NCBI GenBank assembly: GCA_900316285.1
Contig: ONCG01000003.1
Location: 186,001 to 250,000 of the forward strand
DNA: 64,000 nucleotides
Source of the DNA: an uncultured Prevotellaceae bacterium
GTDB lineage: Bacteria > Bacteroidota > Bacteroidia > Bacteroidales > Bacteroidaceae
Reading direction: 5' to 3'
The notes below the pieces were generated by a model. The model saw only the letters and a list, made by a program, of their open reading frames with translations. It searched no databases and was not told the origin of the DNA. Position 1 is the stretch's first letter, and every line of letters begins with the position of its first letter. A program made the position numbers and the translations under genes. Below are positions 52,601 through 60,308 of this stretch, piece by piece.

Positions 52601-52750
52601 CTCGAGCTGAATCACCCGAGCCTGTCCGCCCGTCGGACGAATGGTCACCTTCTGCCCGTCTTTCACAACGGTTTCCTGAGCAGATGCCATAAGCCAGCAA
52701 CCCATCATCGCCAGCATCAGCAAGCAAAAACGTCTCATTGTTTTCATCAT
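49643..52750 (-). CDS. GH31 alpha-glycosidase (alpha-xylosidase type) with PA14 domain
   Basis: This 1035-residue exported enzyme has an N-terminal beta-domain and an inserted PA14-like module (about 315-412). The GH31 barrel carries the nucleophile in 'IDAWWMDASEPN' (about 626) and the segment 'ATWSGDIGTRWEDMRAQMTAGLNYSMSGVPFWGMDQGGF' with the acid/base Asp. C-terminal beta-domains follow. The PA14 insertion is typical of alpha-xylosidases acting on xyloglucan fragments. About residues 605-622 ('KGTKHSTLNSQLSTL') are encoded by simple repeats just before the catalytic strand and are foreign to the family. Confidence 0.92.
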   Translation of the reverse strand: MMKTMRRFCLLMLAMMGCWLMASAQETVVKDGQKVTIRPTGGQARVIQLEVMNDNIIRVRATSKDELPVKPQSLMIVPQAQYKGTVTVEELPAETGDLVVPARVAVKAKNVQAEVSKETGRIEFFDGQHKPLLREVYDRPNEEPGKQFWDFTVPERELGAKGGAAVTEEMKHGLQWQMKFFSPLGSESFYGLGQHQSEEFNMYGKNEDLFQYNTKVSIPFVLSTKNYGLLWDAYSYCRFGNPKDYQQLNRAFKLYDKHGKEGHLTGTYIDKNGKKLVRDEDSIYYEYGYPATSEIACKTDNGGIKNLPQGFNLDGANVVYEGYIEPEAKAFTPPMGVSPDDVEWAPTPYQFILYYAGYVKVYIDGKEVVSERWRTAWNPNAYKFEVPLRPGRRAHLRIEWQPDGGESYCGLRVAEPRDVYDRQSLTIWCEMARDMDYYFIAGQSLDDVISGYRTLTGKASLYPKWVLGFWQSRERYKTQQEIVETLGEFRKRHIPIDNIVQDWNYWKLDSWGDHTFEASRYPNPQQMLTDVHQMHGRFMISVWPKFYDTVDNYKELDKNGWMYHQAVKDDIHDWLGFRGSFYDAYDAGARKMFWRQMDENLYSGLALKGTKHSTLNSQLSTLIDAWWMDASEPNVRDCTPMWYRKALCGPTALGTSTEYFNAYSTVNADAIYNGQRSVWKGKKDEPRVFLLTRSGFAGEQRYSTATWSGDIGTRWEDMRAQMTAGLNYSMSGVPFWGMDQGGFCVENRYVAAQQLFDQTGQENEDLKEWRELQTRWNQFGAFIPLFRAHGQWPLREIWNIAPDEHPAYQSFVYYDKLRYRLMPYLYSLAGWAHFKDYTLMRALVMDFNGDRRVEDIGNQWMLGPALMACPVGYYKARNRSVYFPKQCGWYDLYTGEHLQGGQRLVVDAPYERIPVFVREGAIIPFGPEMEWSDEKPAELIHLYIYSGSNGEFQLYEDEGTNYNYEKGQYATIPISYDDATRTLTIGKREGKFPGMLLKRRFNVVLITPDTPRQLDLDAPEGRMVEYAGKPVIVRL

Positions 52751-52834
52751 GTATAGTTTTTAGATTTCAACTGCAAAGATACAAAAAATTTTCGAAACTA
52801 CATCATAAAAGTCGCGAAAAATGCAGCAAATACA

Positions 52835-52866
52835 TTTGGTTTTTCGCCCACTAATTCGTATCTTTG
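52835..52866 (+). promoter_or_regulatory. Upstream promoter of the GSCFA gene
   Basis: TTTG (52835-52838), 20 bases, TATCTTTG (52859-52866). It is similar in its spacer (CCCACTAATTCG) to the downstream promoter. Confidence 0.65.
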
Positions 52867-52919
52867 ACATCCGTCGAAGTAACTTTCGTTCGGAAATGAA
52901 AAAGAAAACTAGTTTTCTT

Positions 52920-52950
52920 TTTGCATTTCACTCACTTATTCGTAACTTTG
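52920..52950 (+). promoter_or_regulatory. Main promoter of the GSCFA gene
   Basis: TTTG (52920-52923), 19 bases, TAACTTTG (52943-52950). The ATG at 52956 starts only five bases after the -7, implying a leaderless or nearly leaderless message. It matches the 9366-9396 promoter over 33 bases. Confidence 0.85.
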
Positions 52951-52955
52951 CACAC

Positions 52956-53894
52956 ATGAATGAAGAATTATTTCGAACCATCGTACCATTGCCCAAAGCG
53001 CCCTTCCGCATCGGGGCTGCCGAGCAAGTGCTTTGCATAGGCTCGTGCTTTGCCGACGAGATGGGACGCCGCTTCGAGGAGGACCACTTCCCTACCCTCG
53101 CCAATCCCTTCGGCGTGATGTACAATCCTGCCAGCATACTGCATACGATACAGAGCCTCCCCCGACCCCTCCAAAAGGAGGGGTGCCACGCCATAGATGA
53201 CGAATACTGCAACGCCTCCCCTCCCTACGGGGGAGGGGCAGGGGGTGGGGCTACCCTTGCAATCCTCACCCTCGGCACCAACCACGTCTACATCGATCGT
53301 GCAACAAACAAGATTGTAGACAACTGCCAGAAGCGCCCGGCAAGCGACTTCGAGGAACGCGTTCTCAGCGTAGACGAATGTGCCGACTACTTGCGTCGCA
53401 GCATCCAGCTGTTGCATGAGTGGAACCCTGAGATGAAGATCATCCTCACCGTCAGCCCCATCCGCTATCGCAAATACGGCTACCACGAGAGCCAGCTATC
53501 GAAGGCCACGTTGCTGATGGCGGTGGAGAAGGTAGCAAAGTACCGAGGTGACAAGGTTACGGACAATCAAGAAGATGTTACTTTGTTACCTTGTTACTCT
53601 GATGCTTTGACTTATTTTCCCTCCTACGAAATCCTGCTCGACGAGCTGCGCGACTACCGCTTCTATGCACCCGACATGCTGCATCCCTCCCCACAGGCCG
53701 TCGACTACATCTACCGCCGTTTCCAGGATTGTTTCTTCTCCAACGAGGCACGACAGTTCGTCGCTGAGTGGCGCCCCATCCGGCAGGCCCTCAGCCACAA
53801 GCCTTTCAACCCCGACTCACCCGACTACCTCGCCTTCCACGAACAAACGCTCCAGCGCCAGCAGGCCTTCGAACAGAAGTGGAACAGAGGATGA
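52956..53894 (+). CDS. GSCFA-domain protein with two repeat-derived segments
   Basis: From the ATG at 52956 the protein has 312 residues. It shows the GSCFA signature 'VLCIGSCFADEMGRRFEED', 'NPFGVMYNPASI', 'LTLGTNHVY' and 'YFPSYEILLDELRDYRFYAPDMLHPSPQAVDYI', an SGNH-like hydrolase family of unclear substrate. Residues about 67-98 ('PRPLQKEGC...SPPYGGGAGGG') are a C-rich palindromic repeat, where relatives I recall carry a conserved His/Trp-rich segment. Residues about 190-215 contain an AGTAACAA-type simple repeat. It may be damaged in function. Confidence 0.85.
   Translation: MNEELFRTIVPLPKAPFRIGAAEQVLCIGSCFADEMGRRFEEDHFPTLANPFGVMYNPASILHTIQSLPRPLQKEGCHAIDDEYCNASPPYGGGAGGGATLAILTLGTNHVYIDRATNKIVDNCQKRPASDFEERVLSVDECADYLRRSIQLLHEWNPEMKIILTVSPIRYRKYGYHESQLSKATLLMAVEKVAKYRGDKVTDNQEDVTLLPCYSDALTYFPSYEILLDELRDYRFYAPDMLHPSPQAVDYIYRRFQDCFFSNEARQFVAEWRPIRQALSHKPFNPDSPDYLAFHEQTLQRQQAFEQKWNRG
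53156..53251. repeat. C-rich palindromic repeat pair inside the GSCFA gene
   Basis: Arms 'cctcccccgacccctccaaa' and 'ctccctacgggggaggggca' are in frame with the gene. Confidence 0.85.
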
Positions 53895-54141
53895 GAAGAC
53901 ATACGAGACAAACGAACAGTAAGAGAAGATAACAGCAAAAGACACATAAACGTTGCAGCGTTGCAGTTCCAAAACAACTCGTAAAAAAGTCAAAACTGAA
54001 TCCTATATTTATATAAATATAGAAGTTCTTTTTGCTTTAATGATACCCTCTTCACGAACTGCAACGCTGCAACGGTGCAACGCAAGTGAACTTTATCTGA
54101 TAAAAATTGGTGAAACTTTCGTAGACCGCAACTTTTTTTTG
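53895..54141. other. Intergenic region after the GSCFA gene
   Basis: No gene. A short palindrome CCTATATTTATATAAATATAG (part, 54002-54021) and 'gttgcagcgttgcagt'-type simple repeats are visible. Confidence 0.5.
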
Positions 54142-54300
54142 TATCTTTGCACATGTATCAGGGATACAAGCGCAACGACGCTTTTGCTTCCAAAAGACCG
54201 GTCAGGATGCAGTAATCGTCAGCGCCTCGTTCCGAATTGCGCTAGCTTGCATGAATTGCGAAACTGCTAACCTAAAAAAAGAACAACTATGGAAATCAGG
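54142..54300 (+). ncRNA. Orphan promoter and structured leader without a following gene
   Basis: TATCTTTG (54142-54149) with a TTTC at 54117-54120 forms a plausible promoter. About 130 bases of low-repeat sequence follow, ending in an A-rich stretch and an ATG (54289). That frame closes after 20 codons within a GTAGGG-type element. It could be a small RNA, or the leader of a gene that was lost or interrupted by the repeat. Confidence 0.35.
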
Positions 54301-54316
54301 TGTTTCTCATCAACAC

Positions 54317-54400
54317 GTAGGGGCAGCCCCCCGTGTCTGCCCGAACAATAACGAACCTCTCGCCCACACTCAACGGGCAGACACGGGGGTCTGCCCCTAC
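54317..54400. repeat. GTAGGG-type palindromic repeat pair
   Basis: Arms GTAGGGGCAGCCCCCCGTGT (54317 on) and the inverse (54374-54400) flank a 30-base centre. A half copy lies at 47456-47482. Confidence 0.9.
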
Positions 54401-54427
54401 CGTATGTAACATGCATCCAAGGCGAAA

Positions 54428-54581
54428 GGAGCATAACTCTGGAAATAAAAGAGCATAGCTCTACATCACACGGAGCATTGCTTTCGTGATGCAGGAGCAT
54501 TGCTTTCGCGATGCAGGAGCATTGCTCTTGAGATGCAGGAGCATTGCTCTAGAGGTATAGGAGCATTGCTCTATATCGCAG
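54428..54581. repeat. 22-bp tandem array, GGAGCATTGCTTT family
   Basis: Five clear units start at 54472, 54494, 54516, 54538 and 54560, with two degenerate units before them. They share the GAGCATTGCT core with the array at 7154-7285, 47 kb away. Confidence 0.9.
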
Positions 54582-54611
54582 GTCTTCCCTTCTGCAAACC
54601 TCTTGCCACCA

Positions 54612-57494
54612 TCATGAGCGGCTGACCTCGAGGCCTGTCGTGCTGAGGGACATATCGACGAAGCGAGCACGATCGTTCAAGGGGTTCTGGAGGAGAGTCT
54701 GACGGATGCGAGCTGCCGCATCGGGGTCCTTGGCAATCATATAGAGGTAGCCGCCACCACCTGCGCCTGGGAGCTTATAGCCGAGACAAAGGTCGTCGAT
54801 GAGACTGGTGAGATGTGCCACTTCCGGCGGATTGGTACCGCTGTCGAGAAGTTGGTTCTGCTGCCAGTTGCGGCGCACGAGACGTCCAAAGCGTTGGAAG
54901 TCGTCGCGTTGCAGGGCGTCATACATCTGCAGGGTGTGCTCCTTCATCTGGCGCAACAAGGCGAGCTCATCGTGCTGGTTGAGGAACATACGCCGGACAA
55001 TCTGCTGGAGGATCTGTTTCGCCGTTCGCGTGATGCCTGTATAATATAATAGGTGGCAAGGACGGTAGTCGGATTGCGTGAACAAATGGTAGGGGAGCCA
55101 CCGCACCTGTGGCCGCTGACACAGCCCGCGCTCGGTCTCGAGGAGTTTTACACCTGCCAGGATGCCGCCATACTGGTCTTGCCAACCGCCACCAGTGGTG
55201 AGCATCTGCTCAAGTTGCAGCGTGCGACTACCAATCTCGGCCTTGTCCCACCCAAGTCCGCAGAAGTCGTTGAGGGCCGCGAGCACCGTTGCGGCAAGGA
55301 TGCTACTGGTGCCGAGTCCGCTGCCTGCAGGAATCGCAGAGAGCATGGTGAGCTCAATGCCGCAGCCAAACTGACGAAGCTGCTCGGTGAGGGTCACGCC
55401 TCTCGCCTCGTCGCCGAAGCCTGCAAGCACCAAGGCAGCCTTGGGAATGGAGAACGGACTGCCCACACGCTGGAAATCGAGCAACTGTTCGGTGGTTTCA
55501 ACGACCTCTGATGCTCCGAGGTCAATGCTACGGAGCACGATGTGATTCTCCTTACAGGGTTTCACATAGGCCTGCAGAGGCTGTTGTCCATTCAGGTTGA
55601 TGGCAAAATTAAGCACCTTGCCGCCTTCCATCAGGCAATAGGGCGGCGTATCGGTCCACCCTCCGGCAATATCGATGCGCACAGGCGAACGTGACCAGAC
55701 AATCTGATCGCTGTAGACCGACAGGCGCGGCATAGCAGCACCATGTGTCTGACCGTCAGGCTGCAACAATGCTTCGCGGAGCAGCGCAAAAGCCGATGCT
55801 CCTGCCGATTGAGCGGACTCGGTTTTAGGCAGGCCCTGAGATTGATCTCTACGGATGAGTTCATCGCGGAACATTGCATCGTGCATACGGATGAGCAGCG
55901 GCTCAGTATCGGGCAGAGGTGCTGGCATAGGCAGCTGGCCTTCGGCAAACTCACGGGCAGCATCTTCCAAATCAATCTGATAGAACACACTGTGACGATA
56001 GTTCTCGGCCAATGCGGGCCAGTTCTGCAAACGATAGGTGCGGCGCTGGGCTGTGAGGCGACGCAGGTTAGCCTCAGCAGAAATCTCGTCAGCACTCAGG
56101 CGACGACTCTGCTCCCATATCTTCTGCCCTTCAGCAAGGCCCTCCTCGCCCAGCATCCATCTGAGCACGAGTCCCATGTCAGCTATGTTGTCGACAACGG
56201 GGAAGCGACGTTCGAACTGCTCTTCGCCGCTAAAGGTGTCGTCCATCTGATAAGGCCGGACCACCCACTCGTTCTCGCCGATGGGCACTATATCGACACA
56301 TTGGCCCGGCTGCAAAGAGAGTGTCCACTCGTTCTCAGGCACGCCCGTGATGATATGATCGCGGCTAAGCCTCCAGCCTTCGCTCACGCAGCTGTTCTCC
56401 ACCCAGATGTTCTGGTTCTCGGCGGTGAACTTCACGTCTTTCACGGCATTCTGCTGGAAGATAGACGGATGGGGCTTGCGACCATGATGAAGTATCTCCC
56501 GCTGGTCGTTGACGAGGTTTTGTATAGCAAGTGTCGACGTGATAATCTGACGCGATGTGCCAAAATGATAGAACTCTCCACCCGGCAACGGAAGGATGGC
56601 AACGCTGAGCTGCGAGAGTTCCTCATCGCTGAAGGTGGGGTCGGTGCCAAGACAGCCTCCGAAGTCGGTGTAGAGGTCGTAGGTTCGGATACCCACCCCC
56701 GTACCCTCCCCTGCAGGGAGGAGGGTTTTCTTCATCAGCAACTCGACGGCGCGGTCGCTAAGCAGCCACACGCCGATATCGGTAAGGTAGAAGTGGTCGT
56801 GAAGCAATTCGTTGAGTGTCTCGACCGACGGTTTCTGCAACATGCATTTCAGCACGGATGGGTTTTCGCGCGTAGAAACAAATACTCCGTGATTCTTGGC
56901 AATCTCGGCATCGAGCCACAGGCCGTAGCACACTACGTCGACATCGGGAATGGGCTGCAGAGGTTGCGTGGCACGAATGAACACATCGCCGCTCACCACC
57001 ATCGTATGCAGGTTGTCAGGAGCCATTGCCATAATGCGTTCATAGAGCGGCACTTGCAGCGACAGCAGGTCTTGCGACAACCGCTGTCCACGCTCCCAAC
57101 GGAACACGGGAATGGGTGTAAGAATCTTTCCCGAGGGTGCATAGGCCGGCAATCGACGACTCTGCCCACCTGCATGCAAGAGGATGCGCTTCTCTGAAGA
57201 GAGCCAGGCAAGAAACCCACCCCCTACCCCTCCCGAGGGGAGGGGGGCTTGGATACCCTTTCTGATTGCATCACTATCTCCAATGCTAATCTGACTCCCC
57301 TCCCCTCGGGAGGGGCTGGAGGTGGGTGTTGCCGTAAGGGGGGCTGCCTGCATCAACAGCCAAGCCGTTCCCCCACCCGACCCGAGTTTATGACCTACGG
57401 GGTCGTTGGTGCAGAACCATTCTTCACGAGAATAACCCGTCACATCGTGGAAGCAATCCACGAGATTGGGAGGGAGCGACAATAGCTTTTTCAT
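54612..57494 (-). CDS. fkp: Bifunctional fucokinase / fucose-1-phosphate guanylyltransferase, with repeat-derived insertions
   Basis: This 960-residue protein matches Fkp. The N-terminal guanylyltransferase has 'LGSGGGTAWLL', 'RILLHAGGQSRRLPAYAPSGKILTPIP' and 'VVSGDVFI'. The C-terminal GHMP kinase (from about 593) has 'SPVRIDIAGGWTDTPPYCLMEGGKVLNFAINL' and 'AIPAGSGLGTSSILAATVL'. It salvages L-fucose to GDP-fucose for surface glycans. Two palindromic repeats are in frame: about residues 56-93 (57215-57327), in the loop between the two N-terminal nucleotide-binding motifs, and about 256-268 (56691-56726). The reading frame is intact. Confidence 0.94.
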   Translation of the reverse strand: MKKLLSLPPNLVDCFHDVTGYSREEWFCTNDPVGHKLGSGGGTAWLLMQAAPLTATPTSSPSRGEGSQISIGDSDAIRKGIQAPLPSGGVGGGFLAWLSSEKRILLHAGGQSRRLPAYAPSGKILTPIPVFRWERGQRLSQDLLSLQVPLYERIMAMAPDNLHTMVVSGDVFIRATQPLQPIPDVDVVCYGLWLDAEIAKNHGVFVSTRENPSVLKCMLQKPSVETLNELLHDHFYLTDIGVWLLSDRAVELLMKKTLLPAGEGTGVGIRTYDLYTDFGGCLGTDPTFSDEELSQLSVAILPLPGGEFYHFGTSRQIITSTLAIQNLVNDQREILHHGRKPHPSIFQQNAVKDVKFTAENQNIWVENSCVSEGWRLSRDHIITGVPENEWTLSLQPGQCVDIVPIGENEWVVRPYQMDDTFSGEEQFERRFPVVDNIADMGLVLRWMLGEEGLAEGQKIWEQSRRLSADEISAEANLRRLTAQRRTYRLQNWPALAENYRHSVFYQIDLEDAAREFAEGQLPMPAPLPDTEPLLIRMHDAMFRDELIRRDQSQGLPKTESAQSAGASAFALLREALLQPDGQTHGAAMPRLSVYSDQIVWSRSPVRIDIAGGWTDTPPYCLMEGGKVLNFAINLNGQQPLQAYVKPCKENHIVLRSIDLGASEVVETTEQLLDFQRVGSPFSIPKAALVLAGFGDEARGVTLTEQLRQFGCGIELTMLSAIPAGSGLGTSSILAATVLAALNDFCGLGWDKAEIGSRTLQLEQMLTTGGGWQDQYGGILAGVKLLETERGLCQRPQVRWLPYHLFTQSDYRPCHLLYYTGITRTAKQILQQIVRRMFLNQHDELALLRQMKEHTLQMYDALQRDDFQRFGRLVRRNWQQNQLLDSGTNPPEVAHLTSLIDDLCLGYKLPGAGGGGYLYMIAKDPDAAARIRQTLLQNPLNDRARFVDMSLSTTGLEVSRS
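56691..56726. repeat. C-rich palindromic repeat half inside fkp
   Basis: ACCCACCCCCGTACCCTCCC then CTGCAGGGAGGAGGGT; one arm of the family, in frame. Confidence 0.8.
57215..57327. repeat. C-rich palindromic repeat pair inside fkp
   Basis: Arms ACCCACCCCCTACCCCTCCC and CCTCGGGAGGGGCTGGAGGT flank a 55-base centre. The layout equals the copA insertion at 22154-22267. Confidence 0.9.
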
Positions 57495-57586
57495 GGAATC
57501 AAATATTTCCTTTTTTATGTTTAGAAAAACTTTCGGAAGTTAATGAAATGCCTTTGACTCCATTAACTTCCGAAACACATATTCAT

Positions 57587-60289
57587 TTAATTAACAACAA
57601 CTTTCTTGGTTGTGCCGTCGTCAGAGCGCTGGATGACGATGCCACGTTGGCCGGCACGATGGATGTGGCGACCCTGCAGGTCGTAGAGAACGTCAGCACC
57701 GACAGTCGGAGCATCCTTCTCCTGCAGCTCAATGCCGCTAATCGCCTCTTCCGTGAGGGCTTTCACCTCATCGGCCGAGAGTGCATAGTTGAAGATGCGC
57801 ACATCGTCGATGTTTCCACGGAACTTAGCTGCCGAAGTCGTCTGACCGCGACCCAGATAGTTGAGCGAAGCACGAATGTCGCTGGGCTTGATGGTCACTT
57901 CGTCGCTATGTGCAATTTCCTCGCCATCCATATAGAGTGAGGCACCGCCGGCGCCGAGCGTCACCACCAGATGCTTCCAGGCACGTGTGCCCAGTCGGCG
58001 ACCATAGGTCAGCTGTTGCTCAGCACCACCATTCTTGATGCCGAAGCAAATGCCCTTGCCGTTCTGCGGAGTGAGATACATGTACTGCGTAGGGCCGTTG
58101 CCAAAGTCGAAGATGCGCACGTTGGTGCTCGACGGATTGGTCCAGTAGGCCCATAGCGAGATGGTCATCTCGTCCATATCGGCAATCTCGTAAGGTAGCT
58201 GCACGAAGTCGGTAGTGCCGTTCATGACGAGCGCCTTCTCACCAACAGCACGTTCGGTGACGTAGACGGGTGTGGCTCCATGAATGGCATCGAAATAGTT
58301 TTCGGTGGCATCGATGAGCGTGTCTTCAAACTCCCAATGAGCCACCAATCCCTTTGCACCCGAGGTCTCGGCGCTGGCCGTCTCAGAGCATTCCGACTGG
58401 TTCTCTGCCTTGTCGATGGCCTTCACCCGATAGTCGTAGGCCACGCCCTGCCGGCAGGTATTGTCGACATATTCGGTGGAGGTCAGCTTACGGGCGATGG
58501 TATTCCACTGGTCGGTGCCCTTTTCGGCACGCAGCACCATATAGCCTGCGAGGTCTTCCTCCGTGTTGGCTGTCCAGCTGAGCTTCACTGCGGCCTGACG
58601 GCCTTCGGCGGTGAGTCCCTGCGGCTGGGCAGGAGCATTGGTTTCATAATCAACGTCGATAGGCAGGATGCGCCACATCTGCAGCTGACGGGCGGCATCG
58701 GTTGTAGCCTTTCGGTTCTGGCGGATGTTGACGCCGTTGGACGACGACTTCTCAATGACTTCCAAATAGAGGGCAGACAGGCGGTTTCGGATGTAGTAGT
58801 AGCCGTTGCCAGCATATTCCAGATACCACTGCTCGTTGGGGGCACAGCCGGCATTAAAGCTGATGATATTGGCCGGTGCCGTACTGTTGTTAAGCACGTT
58901 CATGTATCGGCCGTTCATGACATTCGTGATTTTATAGAAACTGTAGTCGCCACCGATGCGTTGGCTCACCAATTCGATGTTCCACTGCTGGGCCTTTGCG
59001 TTCGTCCATTTCATCTGACTGACATTCGTCTGTCCGTCGGCAGTGCCGTTGACAGCAGCAACGCTTTTCGTGGCGAAATTCACAATCTTATAAACGCCAG
59101 GCGTGATGGCAGAGGGGGGTACATCCTCACCATAAGTGATGTCGATGACGCGCTCTGCATTGGTCTGGTCTTTCTGATAGCCCGTTCCACCAGGAATCTC
59201 CATTGTGAAAGCACGCAACGGGCCTTGTCCATCATAATAAACCTCGCGGTCGGTAGACACGAAGCCAAAGGTCGACGTGTTGGCTTGACGCTCAGAGGAG
59301 CCGATAAATGCCTTTGCAATGGGTGTCTCGTCATCGCGATAGACGGCAGCTGCCGTCCATTTTGCACGGTTCTCACCATAACCGATGCGCGAGCCAGTAT
59401 TGCTGATGCGGCAGAACTCACCACGGGCACGGCTGTCGAACCCCCACCACACACCAGCCTGCATGCCATACTCCACACCTACCATTGCCTCGCCGACATT
59501 ATGCAACTCGTCGGCATAGCCGTAGTTGCCATCATCGCGCACTTTCTTAAAGAAGTTAGCATAGGAGTCGAACGAACCTGCCAGCTGATGGGTGCATCCC
59601 CAGTCGACATAAGGCTTTACGGCATTATACCACGACAGAGCCTGGTCGCAGTTCAGCGTGTTGCCAGCGGTGATGAGCAAGCCGGGATAGCGTTCCTTCA
59701 ACTGGCGCGAGATTTCCTTCATGTTGGCTTTGCTACCCTGCTTCCAAGGTTCATAATCGGGCTCGTTGAAAGGCGAAATACCAATGACGCGATGCTTCGG
59801 GTAGTTCTTTTTGATGTAGTCGATGTGGGCGCTGATCATCGCCACCCAGTGGGCAACATTCGCATTGCCCGTAGTGCCGTACCAGCTTTCATCGATGCCT
59901 GCCTCCTGGTCGGAGTTCAGGATGATGTCGACAGAGTCGCTGATAAGATTGGTGGTCTGTATGCGACGGCGAAGCATATTGGCCTGACCATTGGTCAGCG
60001 CTGTGTCGCCGACAAGCTTATCACCATAGCGGAAGCTACCGCGCACAAGTGTCAGGTTCTCTTTGCCGATATGGTTGATACCCATATTCATATTTCCACT
60101 ATTGTTCCAAGCGGTATCCATACCCCAGCGGACAGGAAATTTCACGCCCTCGTCGCCAATGCGGTAAGGTATAACAACCTCGCTATTGCCGACGGTCGAG
60201 AGAAACTGGCTCGACGATGAGCGTTCATTCTGTGCAACGGCCGTTGTCGCCGTGAACAGGCAAACGATTGTCAGGATGTTTAGTTTCAT
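57587..60289 (-). CDS. Secreted multi-domain glycosidase with ricin-like, FN3 and LamG modules
   Basis: I take the ATG at 60289 (MKLNILTIVCLFTATTAVAQ, a signal peptide), giving 900 residues. The N-terminal barrel (about 25-385) has 'IGISPFNEPDYEPWKQGS' near residue 171, typical of clan GH-A acid/base Glu, and 'GEAMVGVEYGMQAGVWWGFDSRARGEF' as a candidate nucleophile region. This is likely GH30-like, but the family is unsure. A ricin-type domain (about 395-545), an FN3 domain (about 550-645), a LamG domain (about 646-850) and a sorting-type tail ('VLYDLQGRHIHRAGQRGIVIQR') follow. It probably acts on plant or host glycans outside the cell. Confidence 0.85.
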   Translation of the reverse strand: MKLNILTIVCLFTATTAVAQNERSSSSQFLSTVGNSEVVIPYRIGDEGVKFPVRWGMDTAWNNSGNMNMGINHIGKENLTLVRGSFRYGDKLVGDTALTNGQANMLRRRIQTTNLISDSVDIILNSDQEAGIDESWYGTTGNANVAHWVAMISAHIDYIKKNYPKHRVIGISPFNEPDYEPWKQGSKANMKEISRQLKERYPGLLITAGNTLNCDQALSWYNAVKPYVDWGCTHQLAGSFDSYANFFKKVRDDGNYGYADELHNVGEAMVGVEYGMQAGVWWGFDSRARGEFCRISNTGSRIGYGENRAKWTAAAVYRDDETPIAKAFIGSSERQANTSTFGFVSTDREVYYDGQGPLRAFTMEIPGGTGYQKDQTNAERVIDITYGEDVPPSAITPGVYKIVNFATKSVAAVNGTADGQTNVSQMKWTNAKAQQWNIELVSQRIGGDYSFYKITNVMNGRYMNVLNNSTAPANIISFNAGCAPNEQWYLEYAGNGYYYIRNRLSALYLEVIEKSSSNGVNIRQNRKATTDAARQLQMWRILPIDVDYETNAPAQPQGLTAEGRQAAVKLSWTANTEEDLAGYMVLRAEKGTDQWNTIARKLTSTEYVDNTCRQGVAYDYRVKAIDKAENQSECSETASAETSGAKGLVAHWEFEDTLIDATENYFDAIHGATPVYVTERAVGEKALVMNGTTDFVQLPYEIADMDEMTISLWAYWTNPSSTNVRIFDFGNGPTQYMYLTPQNGKGICFGIKNGGAEQQLTYGRRLGTRAWKHLVVTLGAGGASLYMDGEEIAHSDEVTIKPSDIRASLNYLGRGQTTSAAKFRGNIDDVRIFNYALSADEVKALTEEAISGIELQEKDAPTVGADVLYDLQGRHIHRAGQRGIVIQRSDDGTTKKVVVN

Positions 60290-60308
60290 AATAGTATAGG
60301 TTTTTGTA

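Noticed and set aside
58280-60220. 646-residue plus-strand open frame
   Set aside because: It is antisense to the multi-domain glycosidase; composition is typical of a shadow frame.
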